Origin: Nitrospirota bacterium
GTDB lineage: Bacteria > Nitrospirota > JACRHJ01
Direction of reading: 5' to 3'
Length of the DNA stretch: 64,000 bases
NCBI GenBank assembly: GCA_016212105.1
Contig: JACRHJ010000034.1
Span: 23,581 to 87,580, forward strand
Each line of letters begins with the position of its first letter. Positions within the stretch are counted from its first letter, which is position 1. This document shows positions 23,959 through 32,005 of this stretch, one piece after another. Under the pieces are notes generated by a model that was not told where the DNA came from, made no database searches, and was given only the letters and a program-made list of their open reading frames with translations. Position numbers and translations under genes: made by a program.

Positions 23959-25614
23959 ATGAAACTGCCCGAAATCGACAGAGTCCTAAGCAGTGCCAGG
24001 GCCGAGGCGGCGTTCGTCCTGGCCGCCTGCGTCCTTGCCGCGCTGTACCGTGGCGCAGGCGTCATGTCAGTACTCCTGGGCGGCATCCCGCCAATCAGCC
24101 ACATCAGCTACGACGGCGTCTACTACGCCCAGATAGCGAGGAACATCCTCGCGGGTGACGGCCTCGGATGGGAGGCGATGATATTTCCGGCGCTCCAGCC
24201 GGTGTTCATTGCCGCCATAGCATACGTCACGGGGATAGACAACCTCGCGTTTCTCTCCGGATACGTCTCGCAGGTCGCAGGCATCGCGCTCCTCGTACCC
24301 GTATACCTGCTCGTGCGGGACCTGCTCGGGAAGAGTGCCGCCGTGGCGGCCGTCTTCGTGATAATACCATACCCGCACCTGGTCGCCATATCCTCGGCGG
24401 ACACCGTCGAGTCGCTGTACGCCTTCTTCGTGTTCCTCTCGATATACCTCGGGTACCGCGCCCTCTCCGGAGCGCCGCCCGTCTGGCTCGCGTTCACAGG
24501 CATCAGCCTCGGCCTTACGTACCTCGCCCGTCCGGAGGGGCTCATCGTCTTCGCCGGGTTCCTCCCCATCGCGGCCTGGAGGCTTTACGAGGCCGGAGGG
24601 CGCGGCCTCGCGCTGCGCGGGCTCGGCATCATCGCCGCCGCGTTCTTCGTGGTCTCGCTTCCATACATGGTCTTCCTCACCAAGAGCTATAAAAGGGTGG
24701 TCCTCAGCCCCAAGCTACCCTACGAGTCCGTGGTCATGAAGAGCAAGGTCTTCGGCGAGGACATGAGCTTCCGCGACGTGGAGGGCCTGACAGCGAAGGG
24801 CGAGATAGTCTGGCGCGAGAAGGGCGGGGCGGGCCTGGTCCTCGGGTACTTCCGCGAAAACCCGGCGAGGTTCGTCCGGTCTTACCTGGGCAACCTCGTC
24901 AGCGAGCTGCCGTGGAACGTCGGTAACAGCAGCCACCTCGAAGGCTACCCGATAGTCTACCCGGTCTACATCTGGCTCCTTGCCATGGCGGGCTTCGCCT
25001 TCCTCGTGCTCCCGCCCGGCAGGAGGTGGGCCGCGCTCCTGCTGCTCGCCCCGTTCGCCAACCTCTTCGTCTACCCGGTGTTCACGAAGGGCTTCTGGAT
25101 ATACCACGCCCCGTACGTCCCGGCGCTGGTTACGTTCGCGGCCGGCGGCGTCCTGCTCCTGTCCAGGGAGACCGAAAGGCTCACCGGCAGGGCGGTCCCG
25201 CTTCTGCTCGTCCTGGTGCTGACATGGGGCGGCTACTCCGCCTACATCAGGTACAGCTGCAGCCCGCAGCAGGTGGAGGCGGTGAACTTCAAGTCGGTCA
25301 TCTCCGAGGAGTCCAAGAAGGTCGGACGGTGGGCGCGCGTGAACATCGGCACGGACGTGACGTACATGACGACCTGGAGCAGGCTGGTCTACTACCTGGG
25401 CGGAAGATGGGTCTCCATCCCGATGGACGACCACAAGCGTGTCGTGTCCTACGGCATCAAGAACCATGCCGACTATATCGTCGAGGAGCTTGTCGGAGAC
25501 GCCGCGATTGCCGGCCCGGAGTACACCGACGTGCCGTCGCTCGAGCATTACTTCACGTACCAGTCGCCGGACGCCCCGTACGCGGTCGTGTTCTGGAAGA
25601 TAAAAAACAGGTAG
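23959..25614 (+). CDS. GT39/PMT-type membrane glycosyltransferase
   Basis: A 551-residue protein with about ten transmembrane segments. The first periplasmic loop carries the acidic site expected in GT-C enzymes (SHISYDGVYYAQIARNILAG; YD-YY-IA-NI), followed by PALQPVFIAAIAYVTG and ARPEGLIVFAGFLPIAAW (the RPEG motif of this family). The C-terminal soluble part ends FWKIKNR. It should transfer a sugar from a polyprenyl-phosphate donor to lipid or protein outside the membrane. The next gene is a UbiA-type enzyme that could provide a polyprenyl-phosphate sugar, which fits. Substrate unproven. Confidence 0.82.
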   Translation: MKLPEIDRVLSSARAEAAFVLAACVLAALYRGAGVMSVLLGGIPPISHISYDGVYYAQIARNILAGDGLGWEAMIFPALQPVFIAAIAYVTGIDNLAFLSGYVSQVAGIALLVPVYLLVRDLLGKSAAVAAVFVIIPYPHLVAISSADTVESLYAFFVFLSIYLGYRALSGAPPVWLAFTGISLGLTYLARPEGLIVFAGFLPIAAWRLYEAGGRGLALRGLGIIAAAFFVVSLPYMVFLTKSYKRVVLSPKLPYESVVMKSKVFGEDMSFRDVEGLTAKGEIVWREKGGAGLVLGYFRENPARFVRSYLGNLVSELPWNVGNSSHLEGYPIVYPVYIWLLAMAGFAFLVLPPGRRWAALLLLAPFANLFVYPVFTKGFWIYHAPYVPALVTFAAGGVLLLSRETERLTGRAVPLLLVLVLTWGGYSAYIRYSCSPQQVEAVNFKSVISEESKKVGRWARVNIGTDVTYMTTWSRLVYYLGGRWVSIPMDDHKRVVSYGIKNHADYIVEELVGDAAIAGPEYTDVPSLEHYFTYQSPDAPYAVVFWKIKNR

Positions 25615-25679
25615 CCGCCCATCATAACGCTTGAAGGGCGGCAATACGGCCGCGTCCCGCAAGAGGCATACGCACCCAG

Positions 25680-26603
25680 GTGAGGCTCGTCAAAGACATA
25701 CTGGCCATGATGAGGCCCCACCAGTGGATAAAGAACCTCTTTGTCTTCCCGGCCCTCATATTCTCGAAAAACCTCTTCCACCCGTACTACCTCGCCGAAA
25801 GCCTATCCGCGTTCGCCCTGTTCTGCGCGGCATCGGGCTCCATATACATCTTCAACGACATCATGGACGTCGAGGAGGACAGGCACCATCCGGTCAAGAG
25901 ACAGAGGCCGCTCGCGGCCGGAAGGGTGTCGTCCCGGGCAGCGTGGACCGCGTCCTGCCTGATTGCGGCGGCCAGCCTCGCCCTCTCGTTCGTCCTCGGC
26001 ACCGGGTTCGGGGCGATACTCCTCGTGTACATCGTCATGAACCTGGGCTACTCGATGGGGCTGAAGAGGGTCGTCATCGTGGACGTGCTGATAGTCGCGC
26101 TCGGGTTCGTCATGAGGGCGGCGGCGGGCGGAGTCGTCCTGTCGGTCGAGGTCTCGCCCTGGCTCCTCGCGTGCACGATACTGATCGCGCTCTTCCTGGT
26201 GCTTGCCAAGAGGCGGCACGAGCTGACGCTGATGGACGACCGCGCCAACATGCTGCTCGAACTCTCCATAGCGTCGGACGACGGCGACAGGGCGGTCAGG
26301 TACAGGAAGAGCCTCGAAGACTATAGCCCGTACTTCCTCGACCAGATGATCGCGGTCACGACCGCGTCCACGCTCATGTGTTACATCTTGTATACGCTTT
26401 CCGAGGATGCTATAATCAAGTTCGGCAGCCACAACCTCGTATACACGGTGCCGTTCGTCATATACGGTATATTCCGGTACCTGTACATCATACACCGGAA
26501 GAGGGAGGGCGGCAGCCCGACGCGGGACCTCGCGGGCGACGCGCCGCTCATCGTGGACGTGCTCCTGTGGGGCGCGTCGGTCGTCGCCGTGCTGTATATT
26601 TAA
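25680..26603 (+). CDS. UbiA-family prenyltransferase, decaprenyl-phosphate phosphoribosyltransferase-like
   Basis: A 307-residue polytopic protein from GTG 25680. It starts LVKDILAMMRPHQWIKNLFV, the RPHQW-KN sequence typical of DPPR synthases, and has the first Asp-rich motif IFNDIMDVEEDRHHPVKRQR, the RPLAAG following it, and a second acidic loop near YKNAKRRHELTLMDD-like sequence (KRRHELTLMDD). Such enzymes move phosphoribose from PRPP to polyprenyl phosphate. It follows the GT39 gene on the same strand at 65 bases, suggesting a shared cell-envelope sugar pathway. Specificity is inferred from motif resemblance. Confidence 0.8.
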   Translation: MRLVKDILAMMRPHQWIKNLFVFPALIFSKNLFHPYYLAESLSAFALFCAASGSIYIFNDIMDVEEDRHHPVKRQRPLAAGRVSSRAAWTASCLIAAASLALSFVLGTGFGAILLVYIVMNLGYSMGLKRVVIVDVLIVALGFVMRAAAGGVVLSVEVSPWLLACTILIALFLVLAKRRHELTLMDDRANMLLELSIASDDGDRAVRYRKSLEDYSPYFLDQMIAVTTASTLMCYILYTLSEDAIIKFGSHNLVYTVPFVIYGIFRYLYIIHRKREGGSPTRDLAGDAPLIVDVLLWGASVVAVLYI

Positions 26604-26730
26604 CATGCAACCAAAGCCACTGGATTCCCGCTTTCGCGGGAATGACATTAATTGCTTGTCGTCCCCGTGAAAACGGGGACCCGGCGACTTATTAGTAATT
26701 TGCCGCATAGGATAATTATTGGAGGGTAAC

Positions 26731-27816
26731 TTGGCAAAGTCAGTCGTCGCTGTGCTCAAGACAAGGCCCGAGACCGTGCTGGAGGACTACGGCCGCCTGA
26801 TGCGGATGGCCGGGTACCAGGACGTCATCAAGAAAGACCGCGACACCGCGCTCAAGATTAACATATCGTGGCACGTCTTCTACCCCGCATGCTCGACCAC
26901 GCCCTGGCAGCTGGACGGCGTCATAAAGACGATGCTTGAGGACGGATACGACAGAGACCTCATACACGGCTGCCACAACCGGACCGTGGTCGTATCGGCC
27001 AAGCGCGGCGAGGTCTTGAACAAGCACAAGCCGGTGATAGAAGCGCACGGCCTCAGGAACGTCCACCTCTACGAGGACGAGGAGTGGATAACATACGTCC
27101 CCAAGGGCAGGATGCTCGTCCTGAACGAGATATACCCCGAAGGCATACAGATTCCCAGGAGGTTCATCGGCGAGAACATCATACACCTGCCGACGATGAA
27201 GACCCACGTCTTCACGACGATGACCGGCGCGATGAAGAACGCCTTCGGCGGGCTGCTCCACGAGAAGCGGCACTTCACGCACTCGGTCATTCACGAGACG
27301 CTGGTGGACCTGCTCACCATCCAGAAGGAGATACACCCCGGCGTCTTCGCGGTGATGGACGGCACCTTCGCGGGCGACGGCCCTGGGCCGCGCTGCATGG
27401 TCCCGCACGTCAAGGACTACATCATCGCCTCCGCCGACCAGGTGGCGATAGACGCGGTCTCGGCGAAGATGATGGGCTTCGACCCGATGTCGCTCCCGTT
27501 CATCAGGCTCGCGCACGAGGCGGGGCTCGGCTGCGGCGAGCTGAAGGACATAGAGATAAAGGGCGAGGACATCTCGGAGGTCAACTGGCATTTTTCGAAG
27601 GGGCAGAACACCTTCGCCTCGAAGGGCCAGAAGATGATATACTGGGGGCCGCTCAAGCCCTTGGAGAAACTCCTGCTCAGGACGTTCATAGCCCCCTGGT
27701 CGTACGTCGCCTCCATAGGCTACCACGACTGGTACTGGTACCCGCTGATAGGGAAGCACCGCGTTCGTCAGGCGCTGTACGGCACGAAATGGGGCGAGCT
27801 TTTCCGGAAATACTGA
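26731..27816 (+). CDS. DUF362 domain protein
   Basis: A 361-residue protein. The TTG at 26731 follows GGAGG and is preferred to the TTG at 26719. DUF362 marks: ALKINISWHVFYPACSTTPW, HGLRNVHLYEDEEWITY, ENIIHLPTMKTHVFTTMTGAMKNAFGG split across the core, and SADQVAIDAVSAKMMGFDP. The family often has ferredoxin clusters, but none of the CXXCXXC type is visible here. Function in the family is unknown. A repeat hairpin (26621-26646) lies upstream; the PH-like gene follows 23 bases downstream. Confidence 0.8.
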   Translation: MAKSVVAVLKTRPETVLEDYGRLMRMAGYQDVIKKDRDTALKINISWHVFYPACSTTPWQLDGVIKTMLEDGYDRDLIHGCHNRTVVVSAKRGEVLNKHKPVIEAHGLRNVHLYEDEEWITYVPKGRMLVLNEIYPEGIQIPRRFIGENIIHLPTMKTHVFTTMTGAMKNAFGGLLHEKRHFTHSVIHETLVDLLTIQKEIHPGVFAVMDGTFAGDGPGPRCMVPHVKDYIIASADQVAIDAVSAKMMGFDPMSLPFIRLAHEAGLGCGELKDIEIKGEDISEVNWHFSKGQNTFASKGQKMIYWGPLKPLEKLLLRTFIAPWSYVASIGYHDWYWYPLIGKHRVRQALYGTKWGELFRKY

Positions 27817-27839
27817 ACCTGTCATAGAAAGGCCTCGAC

Positions 27840-28283
27840 ATGAACTGGACCCTGTCCAACAAGCTTATACCCGGCGAGGAGGTAGTCGACCAGCCGGACG
27901 AGAACGGCGGCTTCGGGATGAAGGCGGTCTACACGCCCGTGCTAACGAACCGCCGCGTCATATTCAAGTTCAACAGCCTGTCCACCGGGCTCGTCCAGTC
28001 GTTCTACTACGACGAGATTACCGACGCCCGCCCCACCAGCAGGCTTCTGGTCAAGTACCTCAAGCTGACCGCGCGCGGCAGGGAGCACGTGCTCCACGTA
28101 TACGAGCCGGACTCATGGGCGTGGAAGATAATGGAGTACAAGGAGCAGTTCGGTGGAGGCGCATCGGATAAGGCCGCGAAGCCGTCCGCCGCGGACCTGC
28201 TCGTGATGCTCAGCACGCTGAAGGACAACGGGCTCCTGACGGACGCGGAGTTCGAGGAGAAGCGCGGGAGGCTAAACAGATAA
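27840..28283 (+). CDS. PH-like domain protein with C-terminal SHOCT motif
   Basis: A 147-residue protein. Residues 1-95 form a small beta-rich domain (EEVVDQPDENGGFGMKAVYT, VLTNRRVIFKFNS, YYDEITDARPTSRLLVKYLK) like bacterial PH domains. The C-terminus is a SHOCT helix pair: ADLLVMLSTLKDNGLLTDAE followed by FEEKRGRLNR, typical at the end of membrane- or oligomer-associated proteins. The SPFH gene starts 10 bases downstream with GGAGG in the gap, so they form an operon. Confidence 0.8.
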   Translation: MNWTLSNKLIPGEEVVDQPDENGGFGMKAVYTPVLTNRRVIFKFNSLSTGLVQSFYYDEITDARPTSRLLVKYLKLTARGREHVLHVYEPDSWAWKIMEYKEQFGGGASDKAAKPSAADLLVMLSTLKDNGLLTDAEFEEKRGRLNR

Positions 28284-28293
28284 GGAGGCGCGC

Positions 28294-29454
28294 ATGCCGC
28301 AGTACCTTGAGGTAGTACAGTTCATAGACACCACCGGCGAGGAGATGGTCCACCGTGTGCCGGAGTCCGGCTCAGGGGACCTCAAGTACGGCGCGCAGTG
28401 CATCGTGCGCGACACCCAGGCCGCCGTCTTCTTCAAGGACGGCAAGGGGACGGACGTGCTCGGCCCGGGCCGGCACACCCTCTCCACGAAGAACATACCG
28501 GTCCTGACCAAGATACTGATGCTCCCCTGGAAATTCGAGAGCATCTTCAAGGCCGAGGTCTACTTCGTAAACCAGAAGGTCTTCACCAACCTCCGCTGGG
28601 GCACCCGCGACCCGGTCGTCTTCAAGGACAGCGAACTGGGCATGGTAAGGCTCCGCGCCTTCGGCATCTACACCCTCCAGATAACGCAGCCGCTCCTGTT
28701 CGTGAACACCATCGTGGGCACGCAGGGCGCAAGCTTCAACGACACCATCAAGGACTACCTCCGGGACGTCATCGTCTCTCGGCTGAACGACCTCATCGGC
28801 GAGAGCCTCGACACGATACTCGACCTGCCCAAGGAGTACGACGAGATAGCGGCCGTGGTCAAGTCGCGCCTCGCCAAGGACTTCTCGACCTACGGAATGG
28901 AGCTGAAGGACTTCTATGTCACCTCCATCACGCCGACGGAAGAGGTACAGGCGGTGATAGACAACCGCACCCAGATGGGCGCGGTCGGCGACATGGACCG
29001 GTTCCTGAAGTTCAAGGCGGCGCTCGCGCTCGGCAAGGTCGGCGAGGGGCTCGGGGCCGGGGCGGCCTCCGGCGGGTCCGGCGGCATGGGCGAGGGCCTC
29101 GGGGCCGGAATGGGCATGGGCATGGGCGCGGGCATGGGTATGATGCTCCCCGGGATGATATTCAAGACGCTGAACGGCGGCATGGGCACGCCGGAAAAGA
29201 TAGCAGAAAAAGGCTCGGTGAACTGCCTGAAATGCCACGGGGAGGTGCTGCTCGACGCGCGTTTCTGCCCGCACTGCGGACACCAGATGGTCGTCTCGAA
29301 CAAATGCCCGAAATGCGGGAAGGACCTCCCGCCGGAGGCTAACTTCTGCATGAAGTGCGGGGCCTCGCTCGGCCAGAAGCTCACATGTCCCGGCTGCAAG
29401 ACGGAACTGCCGCCCGGCACGAAGTTCTGCACGGGGTGCGGGGAGAAGATATAG
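28294..29454 (+). CDS. SPFH-domain protein with C-terminal zinc ribbons (YdjI-like)
   Basis: A 386-residue protein, ATG 28294. The N-terminal two thirds is an SPFH/Band-7-type domain (VVQFIDTTGEEMVHRVPESG, GKGTDVLGPGRHTLSTKNIP, KDYLRDVIVSRLNDLIGESL). A Gly/Met-rich low-complexity linker (about residues 250-290) leads to three zinc knuckle pairs: CLKCHGE/CPHCGHQ, CPKCGKD/CMKCGAS and CPGCKTE/CTGCGEK. This architecture matches YdjI-like 'virion core' SPFH proteins, which bridge membrane and cytoplasmic partners. It sits with the PH/SHOCT protein and, after an inserted small gene, a second zinc-ribbon protein. Confidence 0.87.
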   Translation: MPQYLEVVQFIDTTGEEMVHRVPESGSGDLKYGAQCIVRDTQAAVFFKDGKGTDVLGPGRHTLSTKNIPVLTKILMLPWKFESIFKAEVYFVNQKVFTNLRWGTRDPVVFKDSELGMVRLRAFGIYTLQITQPLLFVNTIVGTQGASFNDTIKDYLRDVIVSRLNDLIGESLDTILDLPKEYDEIAAVVKSRLAKDFSTYGMELKDFYVTSITPTEEVQAVIDNRTQMGAVGDMDRFLKFKAALALGKVGEGLGAGAASGGSGGMGEGLGAGMGMGMGAGMGMMLPGMIFKTLNGGMGTPEKIAEKGSVNCLKCHGEVLLDARFCPHCGHQMVVSNKCPKCGKDLPPEANFCMKCGASLGQKLTCPGCKTELPPGTKFCTGCGEKI

Positions 29455-29567
29455 CAGGAGTGCGTTCGTTTCTTATTGTTCGAGTGGAAGAAACCACCTT
29501 GGAGCATGCATGCGGCCCGTGTTCCTCAAGTTTGTCATTCTGAGCGAAGCGAAGAATTGCCTTTGAC

Positions 29568-29849
29568 TTGACGTATTACGTATACATACTGACGAACGAA
29601 TACAAAAAGCTCTATACAGGAGTCACGAACAACATCGTGAGGCGCATGGCGGAGCACAAGAGCGGTCTGGCCAAAGGCTGGGCCGTGAAGTATAAGCTCG
29701 ACAAGCTCGTTTATGTCGAGGAAACAGGCGACATAAGAGAGGCGATAACAAGAGAGAAGCAGATAAAAGGATGGCTGAGGGAGAAGAAGAACGCCCTGGT
29801 TTCATCGGCTAACCCCGAGTGGCGGGACTTGACCGGCGACCTTTGGTAG
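29568..29849 (+). CDS. GIY-YIG family nuclease-like protein
   Basis: A 93-residue single-domain protein: TYYVYILTNEYKKLYTGVTN (the GIY-YIG variant YYVYIL...LYTGVT), NNIVRRMAEHKSG with catalytic-type Arg, and a C-terminal EKQIKGWLREKKNALV helix. The start is TTG 29568, at the end of a TCATTCTGAGCGAAGCG repeat, with no convincing ribosome site, and the stop is followed by the same repeat inverted (about 29862-29882). It thus lies as a repeat-bracketed cassette between two zinc-ribbon genes. UPF0213-type members have no settled role. Confidence 0.8.
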   Translation: MTYYVYILTNEYKKLYTGVTNNIVRRMAEHKSGLAKGWAVKYKLDKLVYVEETGDIREAITREKQIKGWLREKKNALVSSANPEWRDLTGDLW

Positions 29850-30074
29850 TCAAAGGCAATCCTTCGCTTCGCTCAGGATGACACAGTTATATCCGTGTCT
29901 TTTATGGAGGGGCCGGCCCACGTGTCGGCCCTTCAAATAATGCGGCTTCAACAAATCTCCCCTCGCCCCTTGCGGGAGAGGGGCCGGGGGTGAGGGTGTT
30001 TTTGGCGGTGGGCCATGCCCACCCTGCAAATTCCTGGATTCCCGCTTTCGCGGGAATGACGAGCAAGGTTGAAA
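29850..30074. repeat. Repeat block between GIY-YIG and zinc-ribbon genes
   Basis: Holds an inverted TTCGCTTCGCTCAGGATGA copy, a GGGCCGGCCCACGTGTCGGC palindrome (29910-29934), a CTCCCCTCGCCCC...GGGAGAGGGG element (about 29956-29996; same family as the two copies in rnpB) and a TGGATTCCCG hairpin (30035-30060) that ends just before the next start codon. No gene seen. Confidence 0.75.
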
Positions 30075-31604
30075 ATGCCCATCACCGTATCCACCAAATG
30101 CCCGTCCTGCGCGGGCGAGGTCGAGTTCGAGCAGGGTACGAACGCGGTCCACTGCGGGTTCTGCGGCTCGGACCACCTCGTCACCGGCCGGGGCCGGGTG
30201 CTGTCGTACTACGTCCCGGAGAAGGTGCCGGTCTGGGAGGCGCTCGCCCGCGCGCGTGAGGCGCTCGCGGGCGTCGGCATACCGGACGCGAAGACACGCG
30301 ACGCTACTCTGTTCTTCGTCCCGTTCTACCACCTCATCGGCCAGGCGCTCCACTGGGAGGCGAAGGAGGACGCGGAGCGCAAAAAGTCGTGGAGTACGTC
30401 GGGCGTTTCGGTCACCATGACCAGCTCCGATACCGAGGACGGCGCGGGGTTCGGACAGTCCGGCATGGGTTCGCTGTTGATGGAGGGCCTGGGCGGTAAC
30501 CTCCTCAAAGCCCTGAAGGGAGACGGGGCGCCAAACCTCGTCCGGAAGACGTTCGAGCCCAGGTCGGCCTACATCAGCAGGAGCGCGCCCGCACTCGACA
30601 TCCCGGAGCTGAAGGTACCGTCGCTCGGCGTCAGGGCGGACGTCCTCAAGCTCGCGCTGTTCGAGAAGGCGGCGGTCACGGTGCGCGGCCAGGTAGTGCC
30701 GGTAAAGGCTTCGTTGCCGGACTACGAGGCCAGGGGTTACGCGCCATCAGGGTCCGAGGAGGCGGTGGCGAGGACGGTATTCGGCAAGGTGCGCTCGGTC
30801 ATCTACTTCCCGTTCTGGCTGGTCGAGTCAGGCGGCGCGCCCGGCGGGCCCGGCTCGTTCACGGTCGTGGACGCGGTCAGCGGCGAGGTCGCAAACCCGC
30901 TCGCCCCGGCGGAGATCCTCGACAAGCTGGTCGCCAGAGACGGGATAAGGTTCGACGTCGCGGGCCTCAGGCCGCTCAAATGCCCGGACTGCGGCAACGG
31001 CCTGCCGGTAAAGCCCAGGGACGCGGTCTTCGTCTGCGGCACGTGCAGGAAGGCGTGGATGGTGAGCGGAGACGGGTTCGAAGGCATACCCTGCTCCATC
31101 GCCGCGCCGCAGAAGAAGGGCTCGGGGGAGCCGGTATACTTCCCGTTCTGGGTGGTTACCGCGAGGCTAAGCACGCCGGACCTGACGGTCGAGAACAAGT
31201 ATGACCTGGGCCGGCTGATGCCCGGGCTGAGGGTGCCTACCGAGGAGGACAAGGCGCTCCCGCTCAGGTTCTTCGTGCCCGCGCTCCGCATCGGGAGCCA
31301 GCTGGCCCTCTCCCGTCTCGCGACCAACTTCACGCGGTTCCAGCCGACCTGGGAAAAGGACATCCCGTACAGCATTAGCGCCAAGGGCTGCCACATCACG
31401 CAAGACGACGCGCTATCGCTTATCCCGCTTATACTCTTCGCAATGGCGCCCAAGGACAACATACACAAGGTACGGTTCGCGCTCGAGGCGAAGGTTGAGC
31501 CATCCGGGGTCGAGCTGGTGCTCATCCCGTTTTACAAGGGGCGCGGCGACTACGTGGACTCGATCCTCGGCCAGTCACTTCAGGCGGCCGCCGTCAAGGA
31601 CTGA
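30075..31604 (+). CDS. Double zinc-ribbon protein of unknown function
   Basis: A 509-residue protein from ATG 30075. An N-terminal zinc ribbon (KCPSCAGEVEFEQGTNAVHCGFCG) resembles those of TFIIB-like or primosomal proteins; a second ribbon lies near residue 300 (LKCPDCGNGLPVKPRD, then FVCGTCRKAW). Between and after them are globular beta-rich segments, each with a VIYFPFWLVES or VYFPFWVVTA-like strand, suggesting a duplicated domain. No transmembrane helix. Its neighbourhood with the SPFH/zinc-ribbon protein suggests a membrane-linked assembly, but I cannot name its function. Confidence 0.72.
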   Translation: MPITVSTKCPSCAGEVEFEQGTNAVHCGFCGSDHLVTGRGRVLSYYVPEKVPVWEALARAREALAGVGIPDAKTRDATLFFVPFYHLIGQALHWEAKEDAERKKSWSTSGVSVTMTSSDTEDGAGFGQSGMGSLLMEGLGGNLLKALKGDGAPNLVRKTFEPRSAYISRSAPALDIPELKVPSLGVRADVLKLALFEKAAVTVRGQVVPVKASLPDYEARGYAPSGSEEAVARTVFGKVRSVIYFPFWLVESGGAPGGPGSFTVVDAVSGEVANPLAPAEILDKLVARDGIRFDVAGLRPLKCPDCGNGLPVKPRDAVFVCGTCRKAWMVSGDGFEGIPCSIAAPQKKGSGEPVYFPFWVVTARLSTPDLTVENKYDLGRLMPGLRVPTEEDKALPLRFFVPALRIGSQLALSRLATNFTRFQPTWEKDIPYSISAKGCHITQDDALSLIPLILFAMAPKDNIHKVRFALEAKVEPSGVELVLIPFYKGRGDYVDSILGQSLQAAAVKD

Positions 31605-32005
31605 AGGCTGCCCGCCCGTCCAGTTCCCCCCATCCTCCCTTTTTTCGAGGGGGAGGTATGCTATTGCCAACCCGCCCCGTCTGTGATAAAATCCGGAAGT
31701 TTTCCACGCAATTATTAAACCGGCGGCTGAATATTTGGATTCATCGCCGATACTTCATAACGCCCCCCGGCCCCCTCTTATCTTAAGAGGGGGAGTCATA
31801 GGTTGGGGGCAGATTGTTATAAATCCGGCGGGCGCAGCTCGCCATAGTTTGGCATCCATCCATATAGTATCGAGGGGATGCAAGGGGGAACGTTTCCCCC
31901 TTGTCCGGGGGTGCAAGGGGGCTGCGCCCCCTTGAGGCCGCTATACCCAAGAGGATGTCCGGATTTTTAACCGACGGATTAATAACACAGGACAAAGGGC
32001 AACAC
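31605..32005. other. Repeat-filled 401-base gap before the M16 peptidase
   Basis: Contains a CATAACGCCCCC...AAGAGGGGG element (31756-31795) and copy 3 of the 113-bp long repeat (31823-31935). An open frame runs through the repeat into the peptidase gene, but it reads repeat sequence and is not taken as coding. TAATTATTAA-like AT-rich sequence at 31700-31735 might hold a promoter; none is clear. Confidence 0.7.

Noticed and set aside
29568..29849. Homing endonuclease or intron reading of the GIY-YIG gene
   Set aside because: Length and sequence match the stand-alone UPF0213-type GIY-YIG proteins; no intron or intein boundary is visible in neighbouring genes.
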